Source of the DNA: Bifidobacterium breve
Lineage (GTDB): Bacteria; Actinomycetota; Thermoleophilia; Solirubrobacterales; Solirubrobacteraceae
Length of the DNA: 64,000 nucleotides
Assembly: GCA_945878865.1 (NCBI GenBank)
Contig: CAMCUD010000004.1
Coordinates: 62,001-126,000 of the forward strand
Direction: 5' to 3'
Position numbers and translations under genes: made by a program. The notes below the pieces were generated by a model, which saw nothing but the letters and a program-made list of their open reading frames with translations, did no database searches and was not told the origin of the DNA. Positions 42,391-50,496 of the stretch are shown piece by piece; positions within the stretch are counted from its first letter, which is position 1; each line of letters starts with the position of its first letter.

Positions 42391-43566
42391 TCAGTGCTCG
42401 GCGACCTGATGGCGCAGCCGATCGCGCAGCTCCGCGAACCGCCACGTCTCGTAGGCGATCAGCGCCCAGAGGACCACCACCGCGATCCCCACCGACACGA
42501 GCGCCTCGATCTCGGTCACCACGGGGATGAGCGCGAGCAGCGCGACGGCGGTGATGACGCGCTGGCTGCTGAAGCGGTGGACGTTGCGCCAGCGAAACGC
42601 GACGTGGGCGAGCAGGTACAGCGCCAGGCCGCCCATCAGTGCGACCGCCGGCACGAGCTTGAGCGGGTCCTCGACGTGCGCGAGCGTCTTCTTCAGCCCG
42701 AGCGCGGCGAGCACGATCCCCACGACCATCGGCAGATGCAGGTAGGAGTACGAGTCGCGCGCGATGCCGTTCTGCTCGCTGCCGGGCGCCGCGTGGCTGA
42801 GCCGCCGCTCGGCCACGAGCGCGACGACGTCGAAGTACAGCCACCACAGCGCGCCCGCGATGGCGACGCCGCCGACCGCGGCGAGCACCTCGCCGGCGCC
42901 GATCTCCAGGCCCTCGGCACCGACGCCGATCGCGACGATCGACTCCCCCAGCGCGATGATGAGGATGAGCCCGTGCCGCTCGGCGAAGTGCCCGGGGACG
43001 ATCTTCCAGCCGTCCTGGCCGAAGAGGAACGGCCCGCCGAAGTCGATGACGATCGCGAGCGCCCACAGGGCCGCCTGGCCCTCCGTGCTGAGGAACGTGC
43101 CGCCGATGATCAGCGCGCCCGCGAGCAGCGTGCTCGGCAGCAGCCCGGTCAGCGTCGCCCGGCGCAGGTTCGCGTCGTCGGGGTCGCTGAGCAGGAGGAG
43201 CACGATCTGCAGGAGCCGGACGAGCAGGTAGGCGACGGCGAACAGCAGCGCTCGGTCGTCGAAGGACTCGGGGACGCACAGCGCGACGACGATGAGCCCG
43301 CCCATGGCGCCGAGCATCGCGAAGCGGACCGCGCCCTCCTCGGGGTCGACGACACTCGTCAGCCACGCGTAGCCGACCCAGCTCCACCACATCAGCGCCA
43401 TGACGAGCAGACCCTTCGCCACGCCGGCCCACGTGGGCTGGTGGCTCATGAGCGCCGTGACCTGCGTGAGTGCGAGGACGAAGACGAGGTCGAAGAACAG
43501 CTCGAGCGGCGTGACCCGCGCCTCCTCGCCGCGGACCTTCGCGAGCCGGTGCCCCGAAGCGCTCAT
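42391..43566 (-). CDS. Low-temperature-requirement A (LtrA) family membrane protein
   Basis: A 391-residue protein with about ten membrane helices. The hallmark start TPLELFFDLVFVLALTQVT is present, as are GHFAERHGLILIIALGESIVAIG near 190 and SYSYLHLPMVVGIVLAALG near 275. The family is named for a Listeria gene; its biochemical role is unknown. Its ATG overlaps the TGA of the CMD gene (ATGA, 43563-43566), so the two are translationally coupled. This ties LtrA to redox enzymes rather than to cold response here. Confidence 0.92.
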   Translation of the reverse strand: MSASGHRLAKVRGEEARVTPLELFFDLVFVLALTQVTALMSHQPTWAGVAKGLLVMALMWWSWVGYAWLTSVVDPEEGAVRFAMLGAMGGLIVVALCVPESFDDRALLFAVAYLLVRLLQIVLLLLSDPDDANLRRATLTGLLPSTLLAGALIIGGTFLSTEGQAALWALAIVIDFGGPFLFGQDGWKIVPGHFAERHGLILIIALGESIVAIGVGAEGLEIGAGEVLAAVGGVAIAGALWWLYFDVVALVAERRLSHAAPGSEQNGIARDSYSYLHLPMVVGIVLAALGLKKTLAHVEDPLKLVPAVALMGGLALYLLAHVAFRWRNVHRFSSQRVITAVALLALIPVVTEIEALVSVGIAVVVLWALIAYETWRFAELRDRLRHQVAEH

Positions 43567-44153
43567 CGCTCCTGCTCGGTCTGGACTCCGAGACCGTTCA
43601 GCGTCATGGCCAGGCCCTCGTAGGCGCCGACGAGCATGAGCAGCTCGATCGTGTCGCGCTCGCCGAGGTGGGTGCGCAGGTCGGCGAACGTCTCGTCGCT
43701 GAGCTGGTGCGCGGCGTGCAGCTCGTCGGCGCACCGCAGCAGCGCTTCCTGCCGCGGCGAGAAGGCCCCTGACAGGGGCCCCTCCTCGGCCGCCGCGGCG
43801 ACCTGCGCGGCGGTCAGCCCGCTGCGCATCCCGAGCAGCACGTGCTGGTGCCACTCGTAGTGGCTGCCGGTGTTCGCGGCCACGCGCAGGATCACGAGCT
43901 CGGTGTCCTCGCGCGGCAGCTTGCCGCCGGGCATGAGCGCGCCGGCGAAGACGAGCCAGCGCCGGAACAGCCAGCGGTGCCGGCCGAGCGTCGTGAAGAT
44001 GTGCATCGGCCCGGTGCCGGCGACGCGGCCTCCGATCGCCGCGATGGTCCAGTTCAGCGTGCCGACGTCTGCGCGGCGGCCCGGCGGGATCCGGGCGACG
44101 GAGGGGCCGCGCGCGGGCACGAGCGCGCGCAGCTCGGCGAGGGTGAGCTCCAT
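43563..44153 (-). CDS. Carboxymuconolactone decarboxylase (CMD/AhpD-like) family protein
   Basis: A 196-residue helical protein. The CMD core is ELVILRVAANTGSHYEWHQHVLLGMRSGLTAAQVAA. The E...YEWHQH residues replace the CxxC of AhpD, so it is not a peroxidase of that type. Related proteins act on gamma-carboxymuconolactone or similar aromatic-pathway lactones, but many are uncharacterised. Start ATG at 44153; an in-frame ATG at 44162 is an alternative. It lies 17 nt after the alcohol dehydrogenase gene and overlaps LtrA by 4 nt. Confidence 0.85.
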   Translation of the reverse strand: MELTLAELRALVPARGPSVARIPPGRRADVGTLNWTIAAIGGRVAGTGPMHIFTTLGRHRWLFRRWLVFAGALMPGGKLPREDTELVILRVAANTGSHYEWHQHVLLGMRSGLTAAQVAAAAEEGPLSGAFSPRQEALLRCADELHAAHQLSDETFADLRTHLGERDTIELLMLVGAYEGLAMTLNGLGVQTEQER

Positions 44154-44170
44154 GCCCGCCATCCTTGCGG

Positions 44171-45229
44171 TTACAGCGTCGCCATGTCGATGACGTACCG
44201 GAAGTCGATCTTTCCGGCCGCGATCTCGTCGTAGGCGGAGTTGACGCGCTCCATCGGGATCGTCTCGATGTCCGCGACGATCCCGTGCTCGCCGCAGAAG
44301 TCCAGGAGCTCCTGGGTCTCGGGCAGCCCGCCGATCGCCGAGGCGGTGATGCTGCGGCGCAGGTACAGCAGCCGCGCGTCGAGGCCTTCGTCGAACGGCT
44401 CGATCGCGCCGACGAGCACGAGGTTGCCGTCGAGGCGCAGCAGCTTGAGCAGCGGGTTGAGCTCGTGGTGCACCGGGATGGTGTCGATGATGAGGTCGAG
44501 CGACATGCGCGCGCGGCGCAGGTCGTCCTTCTCCGTGGAGATGACGACGTCGTGCGCGCCCGCCGCCTTGGCGTGCTCGCCCTTCTCCGGGCTGCGGGTG
44601 ATCGCCGTCACCTCGGCGCCCAGCGCCCGCGCGAGCTTGATCGCCATGAGCCCGAGCCCGCCGAAGCCGGCGACGCCGACGTGCACGCCGGGGCCCGCCC
44701 CGAACTTGCGCAGCGGCGACCAGGTGGTGATCCCCGCGCAGAGGATCGGCGCGGCCGCCGCCGGGTCGAGCGTCTCGGGGACGCGCAGGACGAAGCGCTC
44801 CTGGACGACGATCGTCGTCGAGTACCCGCCGAACGTGCGGCGGTCGAAGTCCGGGTCCGGCCAGTTGTAGGTCTGCGTCGCGCCGCGCACGCAGTACTGC
44901 TCCAGGCCGCGCCGGCAGGACGGGCACTCGCGGCAGGAGTCGACGAGGCAGCCGACCCCGACGACGTCACCCGGCTTGAAGTCGATGACGCCCGGGCCGA
45001 CCTCACGGACGCGGCCGACGATCTCGTGGCCCGGCAGGCACGGGTAGGCGGTGCCGTGCCACTCGTTGCGGACGGTGTGGACGTCGGAGTGGCAGATGCC
45101 GCAGTAGTCGATGTCGATGACGACATCGCCATCGCGCGGAGCCCTTCGCTCGAACGTGATCGGGGCGAGCGGGGCGTCGGCCGCGGAGGCGGCCCAGCCC
45201 CGCGCGGGCAGCGGGGGAGTCGTGGCCAT
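44171..45229 (-). CDS. Zinc-dependent alcohol dehydrogenase (cinnamyl-alcohol-dehydrogenase type)
   Basis: A 352-residue MDR enzyme. Catalytic zinc ligands are C43 (DYCGICHSD), H68 and E69 (PGHE) and a later Cys. The structural zinc site is C99, C102, C105 and C113. The cofactor loop is VAGFGGLGLMAIKLA. These match YahK/CAD-type NADPH-dependent aldehyde reductases. The ATG lies 7 nt after TACGGT (45242-45237, minus strand), making this the first gene of the ADH-CMD-LtrA-PadR-ALDH operon. The AlkZ-like gene diverges from it. Confidence 0.92.
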   Translation of the reverse strand: MATTPPLPARGWAASAADAPLAPITFERRAPRDGDVVIDIDYCGICHSDVHTVRNEWHGTAYPCLPGHEIVGRVREVGPGVIDFKPGDVVGVGCLVDSCRECPSCRRGLEQYCVRGATQTYNWPDPDFDRRTFGGYSTTIVVQERFVLRVPETLDPAAAAPILCAGITTWSPLRKFGAGPGVHVGVAGFGGLGLMAIKLARALGAEVTAITRSPEKGEHAKAAGAHDVVISTEKDDLRRARMSLDLIIDTIPVHHELNPLLKLLRLDGNLVLVGAIEPFDEGLDARLLYLRRSITASAIGGLPETQELLDFCGEHGIVADIETIPMERVNSAYDEIAAGKIDFRYVIDMATL

Positions 45230-45284
45230 GGGCGGCACCGTATCGCGGCCACCTCCCGGCCGGGATTCCCCGTACGGTGCCTGC

Positions 45285-46370
45285 GTGCCCCGGCGCCGCG
45301 TCCTCACCGCGCGCGAGCTCACCCTCGCCCTCCTGCACCGCCAATCGCTGCTGGCGCGAGGGAGCATGTCGGCGCCGGCCGCGGTCCGGCGGCTCGTCGC
45401 CGTGCAGGCGCAGTACTCGCCGTCGCCGTACCTCGGCCTGCACGCGCGGCTCGACGGCTTCGCGATCGAGGAGCTCGAGCGGGCGCTGCGGCGCGGCACC
45501 GTGGTGAAGGCGACGCTGATGCGCGGGACTCTGCACCTCGTCCATCGCGCCGACCATGCCGCCTTCGCCGCCGCGTCGCTCGACCAGCTCGGGCGGATGG
45601 TCCGCGGGCGGATCAAGCTGCCCGACGCCGAGCACGAGCGGGTGGTGGCGGAGCTGCGGGCGTTCTGCGAGCAGCCGCGCGCCACCGACGACATCCGCGC
45701 CCGTTCCCGCGAGCTGGCGGGCCCGCCGATCGAGGGCGCGGCGCTCGACTACGCGCGTGTGCATCTGCCCCTGGTGCACGTGCCGCCGTCGGGCGCCTGG
45801 CGCTCGTTCGGGAAGTTCTCCCTCGTGCTGCGCGACGCGCCGCTGCCGTCACCCGGTGAGGGCGCCGCCGCCCTCGTGCGCGCGTACCTCGCGGCGTACG
45901 GCCCGGCGACCCGCGAGGACGTCGCGATGTTCACCGGGCTGCGCCTCGGCGTGGTCGACGCGGCGCTGGGCGACGTGCGGCAGCTCACCGACACCGAGGG
46001 CCGGGACCTCCTCGACGTGCCGCGCGCGCCGATCCCCGCGGAGGACACCGCGGCGCCTGTGCGGTTCCTCCCGCGCTTTGACGTCGCGCTGGTGTCCCAT
46101 CGCGACCGCAGCCGGATCACCACCCCGACCTACGAGGCGTTCCGCCGCGGCGTGCCCAACGGCGAGGTGCCGGCCGCCTGGATCGCGGACGGCCAGGTCG
46201 CGGGGCTGTGGCGACACCGGCGCGAGGGCGGGACCGCGACGATGGAGCTCTCACCGCTGCCGGGCGGCAGCACCGACGGGGTCGAGGAGGAGGCGCTGCG
46301 CACGCTGCGCTTCCTCGAGCCCGCAGCGGACGAGCTCGCGGTGGACGTCGTTTACTTCGGTCCGCCGTAG
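45285..46370 (+). CDS. Winged-helix DNA-binding protein, AlkZ/YcaQ-like DNA glycosylase family
   Basis: A 361-residue protein of the HTH_42 family. It starts LTARELTLALLHRQSLLAR and has VRRLVAVQAQYSPSPYLGL, where AlkZ relatives carry the catalytic QxQ/QxD. LMRGTLHLVHRADH and the C-terminal FLPRFDVALVSHRDRSRI and GQVAGLWRHRREGG follow. Characterised members unhook interstrand crosslinks or remove alkylated bases. The GTG start lies 6 nt after TACGGT (45273-45278). Its last 19 nt overlap the convergent TetR gene. Confidence 0.82.
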   Translation: MPRRRVLTARELTLALLHRQSLLARGSMSAPAAVRRLVAVQAQYSPSPYLGLHARLDGFAIEELERALRRGTVVKATLMRGTLHLVHRADHAAFAAASLDQLGRMVRGRIKLPDAEHERVVAELRAFCEQPRATDDIRARSRELAGPPIEGAALDYARVHLPLVHVPPSGAWRSFGKFSLVLRDAPLPSPGEGAAALVRAYLAAYGPATREDVAMFTGLRLGVVDAALGDVRQLTDTEGRDLLDVPRAPIPAEDTAAPVRFLPRFDVALVSHRDRSRITTPTYEAFRRGVPNGEVPAAWIADGQVAGLWRHRREGGTATMELSPLPGGSTDGVEEEALRTLRFLEPAADELAVDVVYFGPP

Positions 46371-47047
46371 ATCAGCCGGCGCAGGGCGTCGAGGATCGTC
46401 GGCGCGAGCTCGGGCAGCGACGTCGTCCCGTGTTCGAGGATGTGCGTGAGGATCAGCTGATGCATGCCGCCGACGAAGAGGAACAGGACCTCCTCGCTGG
46501 GGACCGTGAGCTCGGGGTCGTCCTGCGCGGCTTCGGAGATCAGCCCGTGCAGCGTCCCGGCGAACTCACGCAGGATGTCGCGCTGCAGCTCGAGTGCGCG
46601 CCGGCCGGCCGCCGGGGCTTCGACCATCCGCAGGCGCGTGAAGAGCGGCACGGCGGCGACCTGCTCGAGGAACGCGGTGATGCCCTCCACGGCCATCGCG
46701 GCGCTGGTGCTCGAGCGCGGCGGGTTGCGCGCGTAGCTCAGCACGACGCCGTCCAGCAGCGAGTACGTCGCGTAGAACGCCGACTCCTTGTCGCCGAACA
46801 GCGCGTAGAACGTCTTGCTCGACACGCCCGCCCGTTCGATGATCGCCCGCGAGGTGGTCGCGGCGTACCCGATCTCGTTGACGATCTCGGCGGTCGCCAC
46901 GATGATCCGCGCGCGCTGCGAGGTCTCGACCTGCGAGCGGGTCAGGTTGTGGCGGTGGCGGGGCAGCGGCGTGCGCTCCTCCGTCGAGGTGAGCTTGAAC
47001 ACCTCGGCGATGAGCGCCCCGTCGATCTCGTAGTCGTGCTCCGTCAC
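46352..47047 (-). CDS. TetR family transcriptional regulator
   Basis: A 231-residue protein with a long N-terminal arm (about 45 residues, RHRHNLTRSQ) before the HTH: IIVATAEIVNEIGYAATTSRAIIERAGVSSKTFYALFGDKESAF. The C-terminal ligand domain is helical and shows no known signature. The GTG start lies 10 nt after TACGAT (47063-47058, minus strand). Its target is not obvious; the cyclase gene upstream on the same strand ends 29 nt away. Confidence 0.9.
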   Translation of the reverse strand: MTEHDYEIDGALIAEVFKLTSTEERTPLPRHRHNLTRSQVETSQRARIIVATAEIVNEIGYAATTSRAIIERAGVSSKTFYALFGDKESAFYATYSLLDGVVLSYARNPPRSSTSAAMAVEGITAFLEQVAAVPLFTRLRMVEAPAAGRRALELQRDILREFAGTLHGLISEAAQDDPELTVPSEEVLFLFVGGMHQLILTHILEHGTTSLPELAPTILDALRRLIYGGPK

Positions 47048-47076
47048 GTGGGGCCGGATCGTACGGCCCGCCGGGG

Positions 47077-47868
47077 TCAGCTTCGCGCCGACACGACGTA
47101 GACGTCGAGGTCCTGCGGAGTACCCTTCGCGCGGAAGCGCCGCAGGCGCTTCGCGTCGATGGTCTCGGTGTCCAATCCGGCGAGCGCCGAGGCCGAGACG
47201 AGGACCGTCCCGGCGCGCGCGGCGTCCATGAGCCGGGCGGCGATGTTGACGTCCACGCCGAGGTAGTCGGAGCCCAGCCGGCGCGGCCGGCCGACGTGGA
47301 TGCCGACCCGGATCCGCGGGTCGTAGCCGCCGATGTCGATCTGCGCGAGCCGCTCGCGCGCGTCGAACGCGGCGGCCACCGCGCGCTCGGACGTGAGGAA
47401 CACGGCCATGTGGCCGTCGCCGAGCCGCTTGACGATCCGCCCGCCGTGCTCGAGGACCGCCGGCTCGACCGCGCGCGCGACCTCGCGCAGCAGCTCGAGC
47501 GCGAGCTCGTCGCCGGCTTCGAGCGCCCACGTGGAGAACCCGACGAGGTCGGTGAACATCACCGCGAGCTCCTCGGTGCCGGCCCCGCGCCCGACGGACT
47601 CCGACAGCGCCTGCCAGACCTGCAGCACGCCCAGTCCGACTTCGCGGGAGGCCCGCGGCTCGCGCTCACCCACCTCCGTCAGGCGCCGCGCGAGCACCTG
47701 GGACGGGCGCTGCTCGGCCGTCGACAGCTCGTCGCCGTAGCGCGCGTCACCGGGCAGGATCGCCGCGCGCGCGGTGCGTGCGGCCTCGATGAGCCCGGGG
47801 CTCGTGTCGAGGCGCCGCGTCGCGGCCGAGAGGCGGGTCCAGCGCTTCGGGCGGGGCTCGGTGCCCAT
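47077..47868 (-). CDS. Class III adenylate/guanylate cyclase domain protein
   Basis: A 263-residue protein with a 100-residue N-terminal helical region and a C-terminal cyclase domain: the metal-binding VMFTDLVGFSTWALEAGDE, RIVKRLGDGHMAVF (second metal region), and GIHVGRP ... YLGVDVNIAARLMDAA. The Asp residues for two-metal catalysis are present (FTD and GDG), so it is likely active. It would make cAMP. The ATG lies 6 nt after TACGGT (47880-47875, minus strand). It diverges from the DyP gene across 69 nt. Confidence 0.9.
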   Translation of the reverse strand: MGTEPRPKRWTRLSAATRRLDTSPGLIEAARTARAAILPGDARYGDELSTAEQRPSQVLARRLTEVGEREPRASREVGLGVLQVWQALSESVGRGAGTEELAVMFTDLVGFSTWALEAGDELALELLREVARAVEPAVLEHGGRIVKRLGDGHMAVFLTSERAVAAAFDARERLAQIDIGGYDPRIRVGIHVGRPRRLGSDYLGVDVNIAARLMDAARAGTVLVSASALAGLDTETIDAKRLRRFRAKGTPQDLDVYVVSARS

Positions 47869-47937
47869 CGCGGCACCGTATCGCTCCCCCGGTTCCTCGA
47901 CCTGGCCGCCTCGAGATGCGAGAGTTCCGCGCGCCGC

Positions 47938-48951
47938 ATGAGCACGCCGCAGGCCATCCTCACCCCGCTGACCGAGGCGGCGATCTTCCTCACCGTCGTC
48001 GTGGAGCCGGGAGGGGAGGACGCGGCGCGCGACCTGCTCGCCGACATCGGCGGTCTGCGCCGCTCGGTCGGATTCCGCGCTCCCGAGGACGGCCTCGCGT
48101 GCACGGTCGGGATCGGGTCGAACGCGTGGGACCGGCTGTGCGGCGCGCCGCGCCCGGCCGCGCTGCACCCGTTCCGCGAGATCGCCGGGGCGCGCCACAC
48201 CGCGCCGTCGACCCCGGGCGACCTGCTGTTCCATCTCCGCGGCCGCCGGCTGGACCTGTGCTTCGAGCTCGCGCACCGCATCGCCGACCGGCTCGGTCCG
48301 GCGGGCCGGGTCGTCGACGAGGTCCACGGCTTCCGGTTCTTCGACGAGCGCGACCTGCTCGGGTTCGTCGACGGCACCGAGAACCCCGAGGGCGATGAGG
48401 CCGCGGAGGCCGTGCTCATCGGCGACGAGGACCCGGCGTTTGCCGGTGGCTCCTATGCGATCGTGCAGAAGTACCTCCACGACCTCGCCGCGTGGCGTGC
48501 GCTGCCCGTCGAGGAGCAGGAGCGCGCCGTTGGCCGAACGAAGCTGAGCGACATCGAGCTGCCCGACGATCGCAAGCCGTCGAACTCGCACGTCGCCCTG
48601 AACACCATCGTCGACGAGGACGGCGAGGAGCAGCAGATCATGCGCTTCAACATGCCGTTCGGCGCGGTCGGGCGCGGCGAGTTCGGCACGTACTTCATCG
48701 GCTACGCCCGCACGCCGGCGGTCATCGAGCAGATGCTCGAGAACATGTTCGTCGGCAAGCCCGCGGGCAACCACGACCGCCTGCTCGACTTCTCGACGGC
48801 GCTCACCGGCGCGCTGTTCTTCGTCCCGCCGCAGGCCGTCCTGGAGGACGGCCCGGAAGATCCCGGCACGGACGCGGCATCACCATCTGAGACCGGCACC
48901 CTCGGCATCGGCGCGCTCAAGGAGGCGACCCGTGAACCATCTGCTCCGTGA
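47938..48951 (+). CDS. DyP-type heme peroxidase, encapsulin cargo
   Basis: A 337-residue B-type DyP. The distal motif GFVDGTENP (142-150, catalytic Asp145), the likely proximal His218 (PSNSHVAL) and Arg236 in IMRFNMPFG are intact. After the fold ends near residue 300 comes an acidic linker and then TLGIGALKEA (321-330), the cargo-loading peptide type that docks DyP inside family 1 encapsulin shells. It oxidises dyes, phenols or metals with H2O2. The last 20 nt overlap the encapsulin gene. The exact start (ATG 47938) has no clear ribosome site. Confidence 0.95.
   Translation: MSTPQAILTPLTEAAIFLTVVVEPGGEDAARDLLADIGGLRRSVGFRAPEDGLACTVGIGSNAWDRLCGAPRPAALHPFREIAGARHTAPSTPGDLLFHLRGRRLDLCFELAHRIADRLGPAGRVVDEVHGFRFFDERDLLGFVDGTENPEGDEAAEAVLIGDEDPAFAGGSYAIVQKYLHDLAAWRALPVEEQERAVGRTKLSDIELPDDRKPSNSHVALNTIVDEDGEEQQIMRFNMPFGAVGRGEFGTYFIGYARTPAVIEQMLENMFVGKPAGNHDRLLDFSTALTGALFFVPPQAVLEDGPEDPGTDAASPSETGTLGIGALKEATREPSAP
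48919..48931 (+). promoter_or_regulatory. Encapsulin ribosome site inside the cargo-peptide codons
   Basis: AAGGAGG (48919-48925) lies 6 nt before the encapsulin GTG. The same bases encode Lys-Glu of the DyP cargo-loading peptide (residues 328-329). A single short stretch thus specifies both cargo targeting and shell translation. Confidence 0.85.
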
Positions 48952-49732
48952 GCTTGCCCCCATCGGCGCGGGCACCTGGCAGCTCATCGACGACGAGGCG
49001 AAGGAGCGGCTGACCCCGGCGCTCGCCGCCCGAAAGCTCGTCGACTTCTCCGGCCCGCACGGCTGGGAGCACTCCTCCACGAACCTCGGGCGGGTCGAGC
49101 CGCTGGCCTCGGTGCCCGTCGGCGGGGTCACCGGCGCCCGGCGCAAGGTGCTCCCGCTTGTCGAGCTGCGCGTGGACTTCACGTTGTCCCGCGAGGAGCT
49201 CCAGACCGCCGAACGCGGAGCGGAGGACACCGACCTCGGCGCGCTTGACGAGGCAGCCCGGCAGCTCGCGCAGGCCGAGAACGTCGCGGTGCTGACCGGC
49301 TGGGCCGATGCGATCACCGGCATCGGCGAGGCCGCGACGAACGCGCCCGTCCCGTTGCCGGCCAGCGCGCAGGAGTGGCCGGACGCCGTGGCCGCCGCCG
49401 TCGCCGCGCTGCTCGAGCAGGGCGTCGCCGGTCCGTACGGGCTGGCGCTCGGCACGGCGCAGTACCGCCGCGCGCTGGAGACCGCTGAGGGTGGCGCCTA
49501 CCCGCTGACCAAGCACCTCGCGCGGATCATCGAGGGCCCGATCGTGTGGGCGCCCGGCCTGGAGGGCGGGATCGTCGTCAGCCAGCGCGGGGGCGACTTC
49601 CTCTTCGAGAGCGGCCAGGACATCGCCGTGGGCTACGACGGCCAGGACGGCGACGACGTGCGCTTCTACCTACAGGAGAGCTTCAGCTTCCGGGTCGCCA
49701 CGCCGGAAGCGGCGGTCGTCCTGCCCGCCTGA
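48932..49732 (+). CDS. Family 1 encapsulin shell protein (linocin M18/CFP29 type)
   Basis: A 266-residue HK97-fold shell protein: MNHLLRELAPIGAGTWQLID and ARKLVDFSGPHGWEHSS at the N-terminus, the E-loop region with RKVLPLVELRVDFTLSREEL, and PIVWAPGLEGGIVVSQRGGDF toward the C-terminus. The length is standard for 60-subunit (T=1) encapsulins of about 24 nm. The upstream gene supplies DyP peroxidase with the matching docking peptide, so the two should form a peroxidase nanocompartment. GTG start with an excellent AAGGAGG site. No other cargo gene is adjacent. Confidence 0.96.
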   Translation: MNHLLRELAPIGAGTWQLIDDEAKERLTPALAARKLVDFSGPHGWEHSSTNLGRVEPLASVPVGGVTGARRKVLPLVELRVDFTLSREELQTAERGAEDTDLGALDEAARQLAQAENVAVLTGWADAITGIGEAATNAPVPLPASAQEWPDAVAAAVAALLEQGVAGPYGLALGTAQYRRALETAEGGAYPLTKHLARIIEGPIVWAPGLEGGIVVSQRGGDFLFESGQDIAVGYDGQDGDDVRFYLQESFSFRVATPEAAVVLPA

Positions 49733-49769
49733 GAAGGCCGCACCGGAGCCTGGCCCGGCGCACGTCGCA

Positions 49770-50372
49770 TCACGGCAGCCGGGGAGGAGGCTGGGGCAGC
49801 GGCCGCGCGCCCTCCGGCCGAAGGCCATCGAAGATGATGGCCAGGTAGCGCTGCCAGAGGTCGGGCGGCGGGTCGGCGAGGTTCTCCACGACGTGGACGG
49901 GCGCGCAGAGCAGGAGAAACACGTCGGCGAGGGTGACGTCGGACCGGATGGCCTGCGCTTCGCGGGCGCGGTCGACGAGCACGTCGAGCGCCGCCAGCAG
50001 CGCGTCGCGAACCTCGGCGACGCGCGGGTGCCCCTCGCTGGCCGACTGCAGGAACGTCAGGTCGCGCTGCTGACGGCGCTCTGCGGCCACCGTGAGGAAC
50101 TCCAGCAACGCCGCACCCGGGTCCGGCGCGTCCGCCAGGCGCTGGGCGACGGTGACCAGCGCGGCGAGGTTGTCGCTGACGATCGCGGCGATCAGCTCGT
50201 CCTTCGAGGCGAAGTGGCGGAACACCGTGCCCTTCGCGACGCCGGCCCGGCGGGCGATGTCTGCGACTGAGGCCGCAAGGCCGCGCTCGGCGAACTCCTC
50301 CTCGGCCGCCGCCAGGAGGAGATCGCGGTTGCGCGCCGCGTCCGTGCGGAGCGGGCGGGCCGTCGAAGTCAC
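49770..50372 (-). CDS. TetR family repressor, divergent to an SDR
   Basis: A 200-residue TetR protein: HTH at about 10-50 (LLLAAAEEEFAERGLAASVADIARRAGVAKGTVFRHFASKDEL), with a TetR_C-type ligand domain. I choose the GTG at 50372, which lies 6 nt after TACGCT (50384-50379, minus strand). Upstream in-frame starts would fall inside the operator. Two palindromes between this gene and the SDR fit the classical repressor-plus-target divergon, where the SDR substrate or a related ligand relieves repression. Confidence 0.9.
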   Translation of the reverse strand: MTSTARPLRTDAARNRDLLLAAAEEEFAERGLAASVADIARRAGVAKGTVFRHFASKDELIAAIVSDNLAALVTVAQRLADAPDPGAALLEFLTVAAERRQQRDLTFLQSASEGHPRVAEVRDALLAALDVLVDRAREAQAIRSDVTLADVFLLLCAPVHVVENLADPPPDLWQRYLAIIFDGLRPEGARPLPQPPPRLP

Positions 50373-50390
50373 CGCCCGAGCGTAGCAACA

Positions 50391-50448
50391 TGACCGCATG
50401 GTCAACTTATGCGCTACGGTGTCCGCGGCAACATGACCGCGCGGTCAT
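50391..50448. promoter_or_regulatory. Twin TetR operators in the TetR/SDR intergenic region
   Basis: Site 1 is TGACCGCATGGTCA (50391-50404). Site 2 is ATGACCGCGCGGTCAT (50433-50448), a perfect 16-bp palindrome. They share TGACCGC..GGTCA and are centred 43 bp apart. Site 1 covers the TetR promoter region. A TACGGT box (50415-50420) for the SDR gene lies between them. Confidence 0.8.
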
Positions 50449-50496
50449 CTTCCGTCGGGACGGATCGCCGCGACCAACGCAGAGGAGAACGTGACC

